DNA from: Limisphaerales bacterium
Lineage (GTDB): Bacteria; Verrucomicrobiota; Verrucomicrobiia; Limisphaerales; SXTU01
NCBI GenBank assembly: GCA_009773355.1
Contig: WRPG01000011.1
Location: 116,091-180,090, forward strand
DNA length: 64,000 nucleotides
Reading direction: 5' to 3'
Below the pieces are notes generated by a model that worked only from the letters and a program-made list of their open reading frames with translations, made no database searches and was not told the origin of the DNA. The translations under genes were made by a program, and so were the position numbers. This document shows, in pieces, positions 19,018-27,522 of this stretch (its first letter is position 1; each line of letters opens with the position of its first letter).

Positions 19018-19295
19018 GCGAAGGCGCGCTTAAGGAAACGGCGGCACCGTATCGGACGGGTGAAGCGCGCAGTGAGTTCGCGCCGCTGATTGATGAGTTG
19101 TATCGGGAGGAAGTGCTGGCTGCCCGCCGGATGGCCCCGGAGGAAAAATTGATTTTGGGGGAACGGCTGTTTCGCTGGGCCTGCGCCATCACGCTGGAGG
19201 GCATCAAACTCCAGCACCCGGAGGCCAGCGAGGCGGACTGCCAGCGTATGCTCCGCGAGCGGGTGGAACTCGGGCGCAAACTGGAGGCGCGGTGA
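19014..19295 (+). CDS. Small hypothetical protein coupled to nucleotidyltransferase
   Basis: 93 aa, 4-nt overlaps on both sides; MAPEEKLILGERLFRWACAITLEGIKLQHPEASEADCQRMLRERVELGRKLEAR. Confidence 0.65.
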   Translation: MSEGALKETAAPYRTGEARSEFAPLIDELYREEVLAARRMAPEEKLILGERLFRWACAITLEGIKLQHPEASEADCQRMLRERVELGRKLEAR

Positions 19296-19843
19296 CCACC
19301 ATTGAAGATGTCACGCTGCGGGTGCTGGACGCGCTCAACGCATCGGGGACGCCGCATATGCTCGTGGGGTCGTTCTCCAGCAATCTTTACGGCATTCCCC
19401 GTTCGACCAAGGACGCGGACTTTGTCTTGGAATTGCAGGGCGACCTCGGGCGGACATTTTTCGCGAGCCTGGGTGCGGGCTTCGAGATTGACCCGCAGTT
19501 GAAGTTCGAGACCAACACCGGGACGTTCAAACAGGAACTGCGCTTCCAGGGAACACCCTTTACGGTGGAGCTGTTCCGGCTGTCTGACGATTCGTTCGAT
19601 CAGGAACGGTATCGTCGCCGGCTGCCGGCCAGGCTCTTCGGACGGCAGGCATGGGTGCCCACGGCGGAGGACGTCATCGTGATGAAGGTGCGCTGGTGCC
19701 GGCCCAAGGACCGCGAGGACGTTCGGAATGTTCTGACCGTGCAACGTGGAAAACTGGATTGGGCCTACATCGAGCAGTGGTGCCGCCAGCATGGCACGCT
19801 TGCCTTGTTGGAGGAAATCCGGCGGACTGTCCCTGACATCTGA
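19292..19843 (+). CDS. Nucleotidyltransferase-like protein (MNT/DUF6036-like)
   Basis: HMLVGSFSSNLYGIPRSTKDADFVLELQGD: G-S...D-x-D nucleotidyltransferase-type motif; 183 aa. Confidence 0.7.
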   Translation: MTTIEDVTLRVLDALNASGTPHMLVGSFSSNLYGIPRSTKDADFVLELQGDLGRTFFASLGAGFEIDPQLKFETNTGTFKQELRFQGTPFTVELFRLSDDSFDQERYRRRLPARLFGRQAWVPTAEDVIVMKVRWCRPKDREDVRNVLTVQRGKLDWAYIEQWCRQHGTLALLEEIRRTVPDI

Positions 19844-19846
19844 GCC

Positions 19847-21091
19847 ATGACCGCCCCTGTTGACACCTCCGACCCGAAGCAGCTCGGTGCTGACACCGAC
19901 GGAACGCAGTTCATGACGTTCCACGACCTCGCCTACGATGCGGGGAAGACGGTTTTTCAACGCAAAGCCCAGCCCGTCGGTCAAGGGCGCGAGGGCGAGT
20001 TGCTCGAAGTCGCGATGGGGCCGCAGCACCCGTCCACCCACGGCGTGTTCCGCATGGACGTGGTGCTTGATGGCGAGACGGTCGTGAAGCTCAAGCCGGT
20101 CTTCGGCTACCTGCACCGCAACCACGAGAAGATTGCCGAGAACACGAGCTACCTTGGCTCGATGCCCTACACGGACCGGCTGGATTACTTCTGCTCGCTG
20201 ACGAACAACTGGGCTTACGCGCTGTCCGTCGAGAAGCTCGCCGGGCTGCAAGTCCCCGAGCGCGCCGAATACATCCGCCTCATCACCGCCGAGCTGACGC
20301 GCGTGCTGAACCACACCTGCCTCGCGGGTTTTCTGCTCCAGGACATGGGCGCGCTCGGCACGCCGCTCATGTATGCCTTCCGCGAGCGCGAGAAGATTCT
20401 CGACCTCATCGAATCGCTCACCGGCGCGCGGATGATGTGCAACTACATGAGGTTCGGCGGCTGCCGTTGCGACTTGCCGGCGGGCTGGTTGGACGAAGCG
20501 AAGAAAGTCGTCGCGGAGTATCCCAAGTTCCTCGACGAGTTCGACGCGCTGCTGTCCGGCAACGAAATCCTCATGGCCCGCACGCAGGGCGTGGGCAAGT
20601 TGTCCGCCGAACTCGCCATCAGCGCCGGCATCACCGGCCCGATGCTGCGCGCCAGCGGCGTGGATTACGACCTGCGCAAGGTGGACAACTACGGCCTCTA
20701 CAGCCGCTACCCGTTCCGCGTCCCGCTTGGCAGCCACGGCGATGTGTATGACCGCTACATGATTCGGATGCTGGAGATGCGCGAGTCGCTGAAGATTCTG
20801 GAGCCGGCGCTGAAGGACATCCCCGAAGGCCCGGTCGTGGACCCGAAGGCGAAGCTCCGCGGCTTCCGCCCGAAGCCCGGCGAGGCTTACGGGCGAATCG
20901 AATCGCCGAAGGGCGAGCTGGGTTTCTACCTCATCAGCGACGGCAGCCCGAACCCGTATCGCTACCGCGTCCGCCCGCCAAGCCTCATCAACCTGACCAT
21001 CCTCGAAGACATGTGCCTCGGGCAGACGGTGGCGGATGCGATTGTGACCTTGGGCAGCGTGGACATTGTGCTAGGCGAAGTTGACCGCTGA
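19847..21091 (+). CDS. nuoD: NADH-quinone oxidoreductase subunit D
   Basis: [49 protein letters not shown], ...[12 protein letters not shown]. Confidence 0.95.
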   Translation: MTAPVDTSDPKQLGADTDGTQFMTFHDLAYDAGKTVFQRKAQPVGQGREGELLEVAMGPQHPSTHGVFRMDVVLDGETVVKLKPVFGYLHRNHEKIAENTSYLGSMPYTDRLDYFCSLTNNWAYALSVEKLAGLQVPERAEYIRLITAELTRVLNHTCLAGFLLQDMGALGTPLMYAFREREKILDLIESLTGARMMCNYMRFGGCRCDLPAGWLDEAKKVVAEYPKFLDEFDALLSGNEILMARTQGVGKLSAELAISAGITGPMLRASGVDYDLRKVDNYGLYSRYPFRVPLGSHGDVYDRYMIRMLEMRESLKILEPALKDIPEGPVVDPKAKLRGFRPKPGEAYGRIESPKGELGFYLISDGSPNPYRYRVRPPSLINLTILEDMCLGQTVADAIVTLGSVDIVLGEVDR

Positions 21092-21131
21092 AATCTTGCA
21101 TCCCACAGCTCGAATCTTGAAACTCACCTAA

Positions 21132-21797
21132 ATGCTCGGCACCGGGATACTCAAAGGCATGGTCGAGACGGCGAAGAACTTCGCCGGCAGCTACCACGAC
21201 CCTGAGCGGCTCACGACCGTCGAGTATCCTGAGCAGCGCATCGCCTCGAAGGAGAACGCCCGGCAGTTTCCCTTCCTCGTCCACGACACCGAGGACCCGA
21301 TGAAGGGCCTGCGCTGTGTGGCCTGCCAGATTTGCGAGAAGGAGTGCCCGCCGCAGTGCATCTACATCGTCAAGAGCAAGGACAAGCGCGCGGACTACAA
21401 GGGCCAGATGCAGTTCTATCCGGCGACCTTCGACATTGACCTGTCGGTCTGCATGAGCTGCCAGATTTGCGTCGAGGTCTGCCCGTTCGAGTCCATCAAG
21501 ATGGACACCGAGTTCGAGCTGTCGAACACCGACCGCTTCGGCGGCCTGCTCGTCAACAAGCACCAGCTTGCCAAGTCCAACGAGCACTACCGCAAGATTC
21601 ACCCGACGGAAGCCGCCGCGTCTGACGCGGTGCTCGCCGCTGAAACCGCGAAGGCTCAAGCCAAAGCCAAGGCCGACGCCGAGGCGAAGGCCGCGAAAGC
21701 CGCCGCTGCTGCCGGACCTGTCGGTGCCGTGGCGTCGGCACCCGCTCCTAAACCCTCTTCCCCCGCTGCAGCCACGGCTGCGGCTCCCGCCGCGTAG
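21132..21797 (+). CDS. nuoI: NADH-quinone oxidoreductase subunit I with Ala/Lys/Pro-rich C-terminal tail
   Basis: Two 4Fe-4S motifs CVACQICEKECPPQC and CMSCQICVEVCPFESI; tail AKAQAKAKADAEAKAAKAAAAAG... Confidence 0.93.
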   Translation: MLGTGILKGMVETAKNFAGSYHDPERLTTVEYPEQRIASKENARQFPFLVHDTEDPMKGLRCVACQICEKECPPQCIYIVKSKDKRADYKGQMQFYPATFDIDLSVCMSCQICVEVCPFESIKMDTEFELSNTDRFGGLLVNKHQLAKSNEHYRKIHPTEAAASDAVLAAETAKAQAKAKADAEAKAAKAAAAAGPVGAVASAPAPKPSSPAAATAAAPAA

Positions 21798-21800
21798 CCC

Positions 21801-23060
21801 ATGGCCGATTTTTTTCAAGCCATCGACCAATTCCCGGTCACGCTGAAGCACTGGCTCATGACCCAGCTTGGCGGCGTGCTGCCGGAGTGGGCGGAGCCGC
21901 TGGTATCGGCGGCACTTTCCATCACGCCGATTCTTGCCGTCTTCCCGCTGATGTTCGCGCTCACCACCGTCATCGAGCGCAAGGGACTTGGCCGAATCCA
22001 AAACCGCATCGGGCCCAACCGCGTGGGCATCCCGCTCACAAACATCCGCCTCGCGGGCTTTGGCCAGTTCATCGCGGACGGCATCAAGTCGCTCATCAAG
22101 GAGGACGTCGTCCCGCGCGCGGCGGACAAGGTCGTCCACTTCCTCGCGCCCATCGCGCTGCTCATCCCCGTGCTGCTGACTTACTCGGTGCTGCCGTTCG
22201 GCCGAAACATGGTCCCGCTCGACCTGCCGCAGACCGGTCTGCTGTTCTTCTTCGCCGTCGGCGCGAGCACGGAACTCAGCGTGTTCATGGCGGGCTGGTC
22301 CAGCCGCAACAAGTATTCCCTCCTCGGCGCGATGCGGGCCATCGCGCAGATGGTCTCCTACGAAATCCCGCTCATCCTCTCCGCGCTGACGGTCGTGATG
22401 ATGGCCGGGACGCTGTCGTTGAGCGGCATTGTCGAGCGACAGATGTGGCATGTGGCAATGCCTGGGATTCCCGGAGACCAAGACGGCTTGCTGGCTCGTT
22501 GGTTCCTGTTCACGCCGTGGGGCCTCGTCGGCTTCTTCCTTTTCCTCACCGCCGCCGCCGCCGAGGCGAATCGCACGCCCTTCGATCTGCCGGAAGCCGA
22601 GTCGGAAATCATCGCGGGCTACTTCACGGAATACTCCGGCTTCAAGTTCGCCATCTTCTTCCTCGCGGAATACCTCGGCCTCTTCGCGATGTGCGGCCTG
22701 GGCATCACGCTCTTCCTCGGTGGGTGGCTGCCGCCGGTGAACTTCGCGCCGTTCACTTGGATTCCCTCGTGGTGCTGGTTCCTCGGCAAGCTCAGCGCGC
22801 TCATCGTCCTGTTCATCTGGCTGCGCGGCACTCTGCCCCGCCTGCGCACCGATCAGCTTATGGGCTTCGCGTGGAAATTCCTGCTGCCCATGACGCTCAT
22901 TAACCTCGTCGTCGCCGCGCTGTGGCACCTGCTGGCCAACAGCATCCCGCTCGTCGCCCGCTGGCCCCTCTGCTTCGCCATGCTCGCCGTGCCCTACTGG
23001 CTCCTCGGCCGCGGCTTCGAGGCCAAGTTCACCAAGCGCGAATACCGGTTTGCCAACTAA
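21801..23060 (+). CDS. nuoH: NADH-quinone oxidoreductase subunit H
   Basis: ERKGLGRIQNRIGPNRVG, EANRTPFDLPEAESEIIAGYFTEYSG. Confidence 0.95.
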   Translation: MADFFQAIDQFPVTLKHWLMTQLGGVLPEWAEPLVSAALSITPILAVFPLMFALTTVIERKGLGRIQNRIGPNRVGIPLTNIRLAGFGQFIADGIKSLIKEDVVPRAADKVVHFLAPIALLIPVLLTYSVLPFGRNMVPLDLPQTGLLFFFAVGASTELSVFMAGWSSRNKYSLLGAMRAIAQMVSYEIPLILSALTVVMMAGTLSLSGIVERQMWHVAMPGIPGDQDGLLARWFLFTPWGLVGFFLFLTAAAAEANRTPFDLPEAESEIIAGYFTEYSGFKFAIFFLAEYLGLFAMCGLGITLFLGGWLPPVNFAPFTWIPSWCWFLGKLSALIVLFIWLRGTLPRLRTDQLMGFAWKFLLPMTLINLVVAALWHLLANSIPLVARWPLCFAMLAVPYWLLGRGFEAKFTKREYRFAN

Positions 23061-23079
23061 TTACTAAGCACTAATCACT

Positions 23080-23577
23080 TTGACTCTCCCCTTCGCCATC
23101 ATCGCAGGTCTGACCGTCGGCAGCGCCATCGCGGCGATGTCGCTGCGGAACCTGGTGCACTGCGCGTTGAGCCTCGTGCTGACGTTCGCGGGTTTGGCCG
23201 GCCTTTACCTCCAGCTCAACGCGGAGTTCGTCGGCTTCACGCAAATCCTCGTCTATGTCGGTGCGGTGGCCATTCTCATCGTCTTCGCCATCCTGCTCAC
23301 GCGCAGCACCGAGCCGAAGGACGAGCCGGCGACTGTGACCCCGTGGATTGGCATCGCGGTGGCCGTGGGCGCATTCCTCACGATGGCCCTCGCCGTCCTC
23401 GCCAGCCCCGTGGGCAAGCGCGTCGCCGCCCCCGCCCCGGAAGTCTCCGTCAAGACGCTCGGTCAGAAGCTGATGACCGATTACGTCCTACCGCTCGAAG
23501 TCATGGCCCTGTTGCTCACCGCCGCCATGCTCGGTGCGGTCATCATCGCGATGAAGGACAAGGAGGGCCAGCGATGA
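23080..23577 (+). CDS. nuoJ: NADH-quinone oxidoreductase subunit J (TTG start)
   Basis: LVHCALSLVLTFAGLAGLYLQLNAEFVGFTQILVYVGAVAILIVFAILLTR. Confidence 0.93.
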   Translation: MTLPFAIIAGLTVGSAIAAMSLRNLVHCALSLVLTFAGLAGLYLQLNAEFVGFTQILVYVGAVAILIVFAILLTRSTEPKDEPATVTPWIGIAVAVGAFLTMALAVLASPVGKRVAAPAPEVSVKTLGQKLMTDYVLPLEVMALLLTAAMLGAVIIAMKDKEGQR

Positions 23578-23885
23578 CCCCGCTCTCCGGCTACCTCTTC
23601 GTCTCCGCGCTGCTCTTCTGCATCGGCTTGGCGGGCGCGCTCACGCGGCGCAACGCCATCATGGTGCTCATCGGCATCGAGCTGATGCTCAATGCGGCGA
23701 ACTTGAACTTCATCGCCTTCTGGCGCTTCAGCGAGAACCCCGAGACGATGACCGGCCTGACCTTCGCGCTCTTCTCCATCGCCATCGCCGCCGCCGAGGC
23801 CGCCGTCGGCCTGGCGCTCATCATCACGATTTACCGCCACTTCCGCACCGCGAACGTGGACAAGGTGGAGGACATGAAGGGATGA
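23574..23885 (+). CDS. nuoK: NADH-quinone oxidoreductase subunit K
   Basis: RRNAIMVLIGIELMLNAANLNFIAFWRF...AAAEAAVGLALIITIYR; ATGA overlap with nuoJ. Confidence 0.95.
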   Translation: MTPLSGYLFVSALLFCIGLAGALTRRNAIMVLIGIELMLNAANLNFIAFWRFSENPETMTGLTFALFSIAIAAAEAAVGLALIITIYRHFRTANVDKVEDMKG

Positions 23886-25978
23886 GTTGGATTCTGACGA
23901 ACCTCTGGCTCATCCCCGTGCTGCCGCTGCTGGCGGCGGGCATCAGCGCGTTGCTGAAGCGCCCGAACCGCTCGCTCGCAGCGGGCTTGGCAATCGGCTC
24001 GCTGGGCGCGTCGTTCTTGCTGTCGCTCATGGCCTTTGCGGAGACGCTCGGCAAGCACGGCCCGGCGGCGCGGCAATTCCACAACTTCGACTGGTTCGCG
24101 CTCGGCGACACCGTGGTCCGCCTCGGCTGGGTGCTGGACCCGCTCACGGCGGCGATGGTGGTGATGATCACCTTCGTCGGGTCGCTCATCTTCATCTTCA
24201 GCGTCGGCTACATGAGCCACGACGAGAACTTCACGCGGTTCTTCTGCTTCCTGTCGCTCTTCGCCGCCGCGATGCTCGGCCTCATCATCGCGAACAACCT
24301 GCTGCTGCTCTTCATGTGCTGGGAGCTGGTGGGCCTCGCAAGTTATCTCCTCATCGGCTTCTGGTTTCACAAGCCCAGCGCTGCGGCCGCGGCCAAGAAG
24401 GCCTTCATCACCACGCGCATCGGCGACGTGTTCTTCTTCCTCGGCATCGTGTGGCTCTACTCGGAGACGGGCACGCTGCTCTTCTACGACGGCGGGCGCG
24501 GCTGTCTCGAACAGGATGCGCTGTCCAAGATGGTCGCGCACACGACTATCGGCGGACTCGCGGCCAGCTCGGCGATTGGCCTGCTGCTCTTCTGCGGTGC
24601 GATTGGCAAGTCCGGTCAGGTGCCGCTGCACGTCTGGTTGCCGGACGCGATGGAAGGCCCCACGCCCGTCAGCGCGCTCATCCACGCGGCGACGATGGTG
24701 GCGGCGGGCGTCTTCCTCGTCGCCCGCGTGTATCCGCTAATGGAGATGCAACAGGCCGGCGTGTCCGAGCCGATTCCGCTCACCGCCGTGACGTGGATTG
24801 GCGCGCTCACCGCCATCTTTGGCGCGCTCGTCGCCGTCTCGCAGACGGACATCAAGCGCATCCTCGCCTACTCCACCGTGTCGCAGCTCGGCTACATGAT
24901 GATGGGCCTGGGCATCGGCGGCGTGGCGGTCGGAATGTTCCACCTGCTCACGCACGCATTCTTCAAGGCGCTGCTCTTCCTCGGCTCCGGCTCCATCATC
25001 CACGGTTGCCACGAGGAGCAGGACATCCGGCGCATGGGCGGCATCCGCAAATTCATGCCCGTGACCTTCGCGACCTACGCCATCGGCATGATGGCGCTGT
25101 CCGGCGTGCCGCTGGTCTTCTGCGGCTTCTGGTCGAAGGACGAGATTCTCACCGCCGCCTGGCTCTATCAGCCGAGCAAAATCCCCTTCTTCCTCGGCCT
25201 CGGTGGTGCGTTTCTCACGGCCTTCTACATGACCCGGCAAATGTGCTTTGTCTTCGCGGGCAAATATCGTGGCGGCCACGACGCGTCGCATGATGACCAT
25301 GGCCATTCGCATTCGCACGGCGACGCCCACGCGCACGCGCACGACCCGCACGAAAGCACGGCGGTGATGACTCTCCCGCTGCAAATCTTGGCCGCCTGCA
25401 CCGTGCTGCTCACGCTCGTCAGCACGCCGCTCTGGCCGTGGCTGCCGGAGTATCTCGTCGGTGAGGCCGCGCACTGGAGACCCGACAAACTCTTCAATGC
25501 CGGCACGCTCACGCTGCTCCTTGTCTCTGCCGTTGTAGTAGGTGCTGGCATCGGGCTGGGCTGGTGGTTCTATGGTTTGTTGCCTGCCGAGAAGGCTGAC
25601 GAGCCAGACCCGTTGGAGCAGCAGTTCCCCGAGCAGTTCGCTTGGTCGCGCGGCAAGTTCTTCGTGGACGAGCTGTATGCCGCGACCTTCGTGAAGTGGA
25701 ACACCCGTCTCGGCGAGTTGTGCCACAACCTTGACCGCCGTGTGCTCGACCTGCTCGTGTCCATTGTCGGCTGGGCGACCACTGGTTGCGCGGTTCTCGC
25801 GAAGCTCTTTGACGAGTTCGTGGTGAACAAGCTCTTCGACGCCGGCTGTGGTGAAGTCCGGCGCGGCGCGGAGGCTGCCTCGGAATTGCAGGGCGGGCAG
25901 ATTCACCAGTATCTCCGCAGCATCGGCCTCGCGCTGGTGCTCTTCGTCTTCATTCTCGCCGTGGGGTGCAACAAGTGA
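23882..25978 (+). CDS. nuoL: NADH-quinone oxidoreductase subunit L with His-rich loop and long C-terminal lateral-helix region
   Basis: LLLFMCWELVGLASYLLIGFWFHKP, SGQVPLHVWLPDAMEGPTPVSALIHAATMVAAGVFLVAR; 698 aa. Confidence 0.95.
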   Translation: MSWILTNLWLIPVLPLLAAGISALLKRPNRSLAAGLAIGSLGASFLLSLMAFAETLGKHGPAARQFHNFDWFALGDTVVRLGWVLDPLTAAMVVMITFVGSLIFIFSVGYMSHDENFTRFFCFLSLFAAAMLGLIIANNLLLLFMCWELVGLASYLLIGFWFHKPSAAAAAKKAFITTRIGDVFFFLGIVWLYSETGTLLFYDGGRGCLEQDALSKMVAHTTIGGLAASSAIGLLLFCGAIGKSGQVPLHVWLPDAMEGPTPVSALIHAATMVAAGVFLVARVYPLMEMQQAGVSEPIPLTAVTWIGALTAIFGALVAVSQTDIKRILAYSTVSQLGYMMMGLGIGGVAVGMFHLLTHAFFKALLFLGSGSIIHGCHEEQDIRRMGGIRKFMPVTFATYAIGMMALSGVPLVFCGFWSKDEILTAAWLYQPSKIPFFLGLGGAFLTAFYMTRQMCFVFAGKYRGGHDASHDDHGHSHSHGDAHAHAHDPHESTAVMTLPLQILAACTVLLTLVSTPLWPWLPEYLVGEAAHWRPDKLFNAGTLTLLLVSAVVVGAGIGLGWWFYGLLPAEKADEPDPLEQQFPEQFAWSRGKFFVDELYAATFVKWNTRLGELCHNLDRRVLDLLVSIVGWATTGCAVLAKLFDEFVVNKLFDAGCGEVRRGAEAASELQGGQIHQYLRSIGLALVLFVFILAVGCNK

Positions 25979-27519
25979 ACGGCCTGCCGCTCATCTCGAT
26001 ACTGACCTTCCTGCCGCTGGTGGGAGCCGCGCTCGTCTTCGGCGTGGACCGCGAGCGCCGGCAGCTTGCGCGCGGCATCACGCTGGCCGTCAACATCCTC
26101 GCGCTGGCCGTTGTCGCCGCGCTGTGGATGAACACCAACCCCGCCGACGGCGGGATGCAGTTCGTCGAGCGACACGTTTGGATTCCCACGCTCGGCATCG
26201 AGTATCACGTCGGCCTCGACGGACTCGGTCTCGTGATGCTGATGCTCGCCGCGCTGGTGATTCCCATGGCCGTGCTGGCCTCGGACAAGATTCAGGAGAA
26301 CGTCCCACTCTACTGCGGCCTGTTCCTCTTTCTACAAGGCGGCCTCTTCGGTGCGTTCACGGCGCTGAACTTCTTTCACTGGTTCCTGTTCTGGGAACTC
26401 AGCCTCATCCCCGCGTTCTTCCTCATCAAACTGTGGGGCGGCCCGCAGCGGTCGGACGCGGCACTCCAGTTCTTCGTTTACACGATGGTCGGCAGCATCG
26501 CGCTGCTGCTGGCGTTCGTCGGCCTGTTCCTCGCGACCGGCACCTTCGACTTCACCAAGCTCGCGGAGCTGGCGCGCACCAAGGCGCTCGGCCCGGCAGT
26601 TGAGGCGAAGTTCGCCTGGCTCGGCTGGGGCGCGGGCAAGGCGTATCTCGTCCTGTTTATCGGTGCGCTGCTGGGCTTCGCGGTGAAGGTGCCGCTGTGG
26701 CCGTTCCACACCTGGCTGCCGCTGACTTACGCCGAAGCGCCGACGCCCGTCTCGATGGCGCTGACCGGCGTGATGTCCAAGCTCGGCGTGTATGGCTTCG
26801 TGCGGCTGCTGCTGCCCATCTTCCCCGAGCCGATGCAGGCGCTGCTCACGCCGCTGCTCTGGCTGGCGGTGGCGACCATTGTTCTCTCCGCCTTCGCTGC
26901 CATGGCGCAACGCGACCTCAAGCGCATCCTGGCCTACTCGTCCATCAACCATCTGGGCTACTGCCTGCTCGGCGTCTTCGCCGCCGCGAGCGCCACGGGC
27001 ACCGCACTCGACCGCACGGCGGCGCTCAATGGCGTGGTGCTCCAGATGTTCAACCACGGCATCACCGCGAGCCTGCTCTTCTGCTTCGTGGCCTTCCTCG
27101 AAGACCGCAGCAACGGCGCGCGCGGCCTCGACGACTTCGGCGGCTTGCGCAAGGTCGCGCCGGTCTTCTGCGGGCTGATGGGCATCGCGCTGTTCTCGTC
27201 TCTCGGGCTGCCGGGCTTGAACGGCTTCATCGGCGAGTTCCTCATCTTCAAGGGCGTCTTCCCGCTTGTGCCGTGGGCGGCGGTGCTGGCGCTGCCGGGT
27301 CTGCTCGTCACCGCCATCTTCATCCTGACCGTCATCCAGAAGGTCTGGTGCGGCCCGCTCAACGAGAAGTGGGCGCGCCTGCCCGACCTCACCTACAACG
27401 AGGTCACGCTCGTCTTCCCCGCGACGCTGCTGATGTTCGTGCTCGGCGTGTGGCCGCAGTTCATCATCGCGGTCATCAACCCGACGGTCGCGCAGTGGGT
27501 GCGCCAGTTGCCCTTCTGA
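25966..27519 (+). CDS. nuoM: NADH-quinone oxidoreductase subunit M (copy 1)
   Basis: FFHWFLFWELSLIPAFFLIKLWGG, VPLWPFHTWLPLTYAEAPTPVSMALTGVMSKLGVYGF; GTG start 25966 or 25975. Confidence 0.92.
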   Translation: MQQVNGLPLISILTFLPLVGAALVFGVDRERRQLARGITLAVNILALAVVAALWMNTNPADGGMQFVERHVWIPTLGIEYHVGLDGLGLVMLMLAALVIPMAVLASDKIQENVPLYCGLFLFLQGGLFGAFTALNFFHWFLFWELSLIPAFFLIKLWGGPQRSDAALQFFVYTMVGSIALLLAFVGLFLATGTFDFTKLAELARTKALGPAVEAKFAWLGWGAGKAYLVLFIGALLGFAVKVPLWPFHTWLPLTYAEAPTPVSMALTGVMSKLGVYGFVRLLLPIFPEPMQALLTPLLWLAVATIVLSAFAAMAQRDLKRILAYSSINHLGYCLLGVFAAASATGTALDRTAALNGVVLQMFNHGITASLLFCFVAFLEDRSNGARGLDDFGGLRKVAPVFCGLMGIALFSSLGLPGLNGFIGEFLIFKGVFPLVPWAAVLALPGLLVTAIFILTVIQKVWCGPLNEKWARLPDLTYNEVTLVFPATLLMFVLGVWPQFIIAVINPTVAQWVRQLPF

Positions 27520-27522
27520 GCC

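Noticed and set aside
17647-20737. Minus-strand ORFs (447 and 614 aa) opposite nuoB/C/D
   Set aside because: Antisense to highly conserved complex I genes; no recognisable motif
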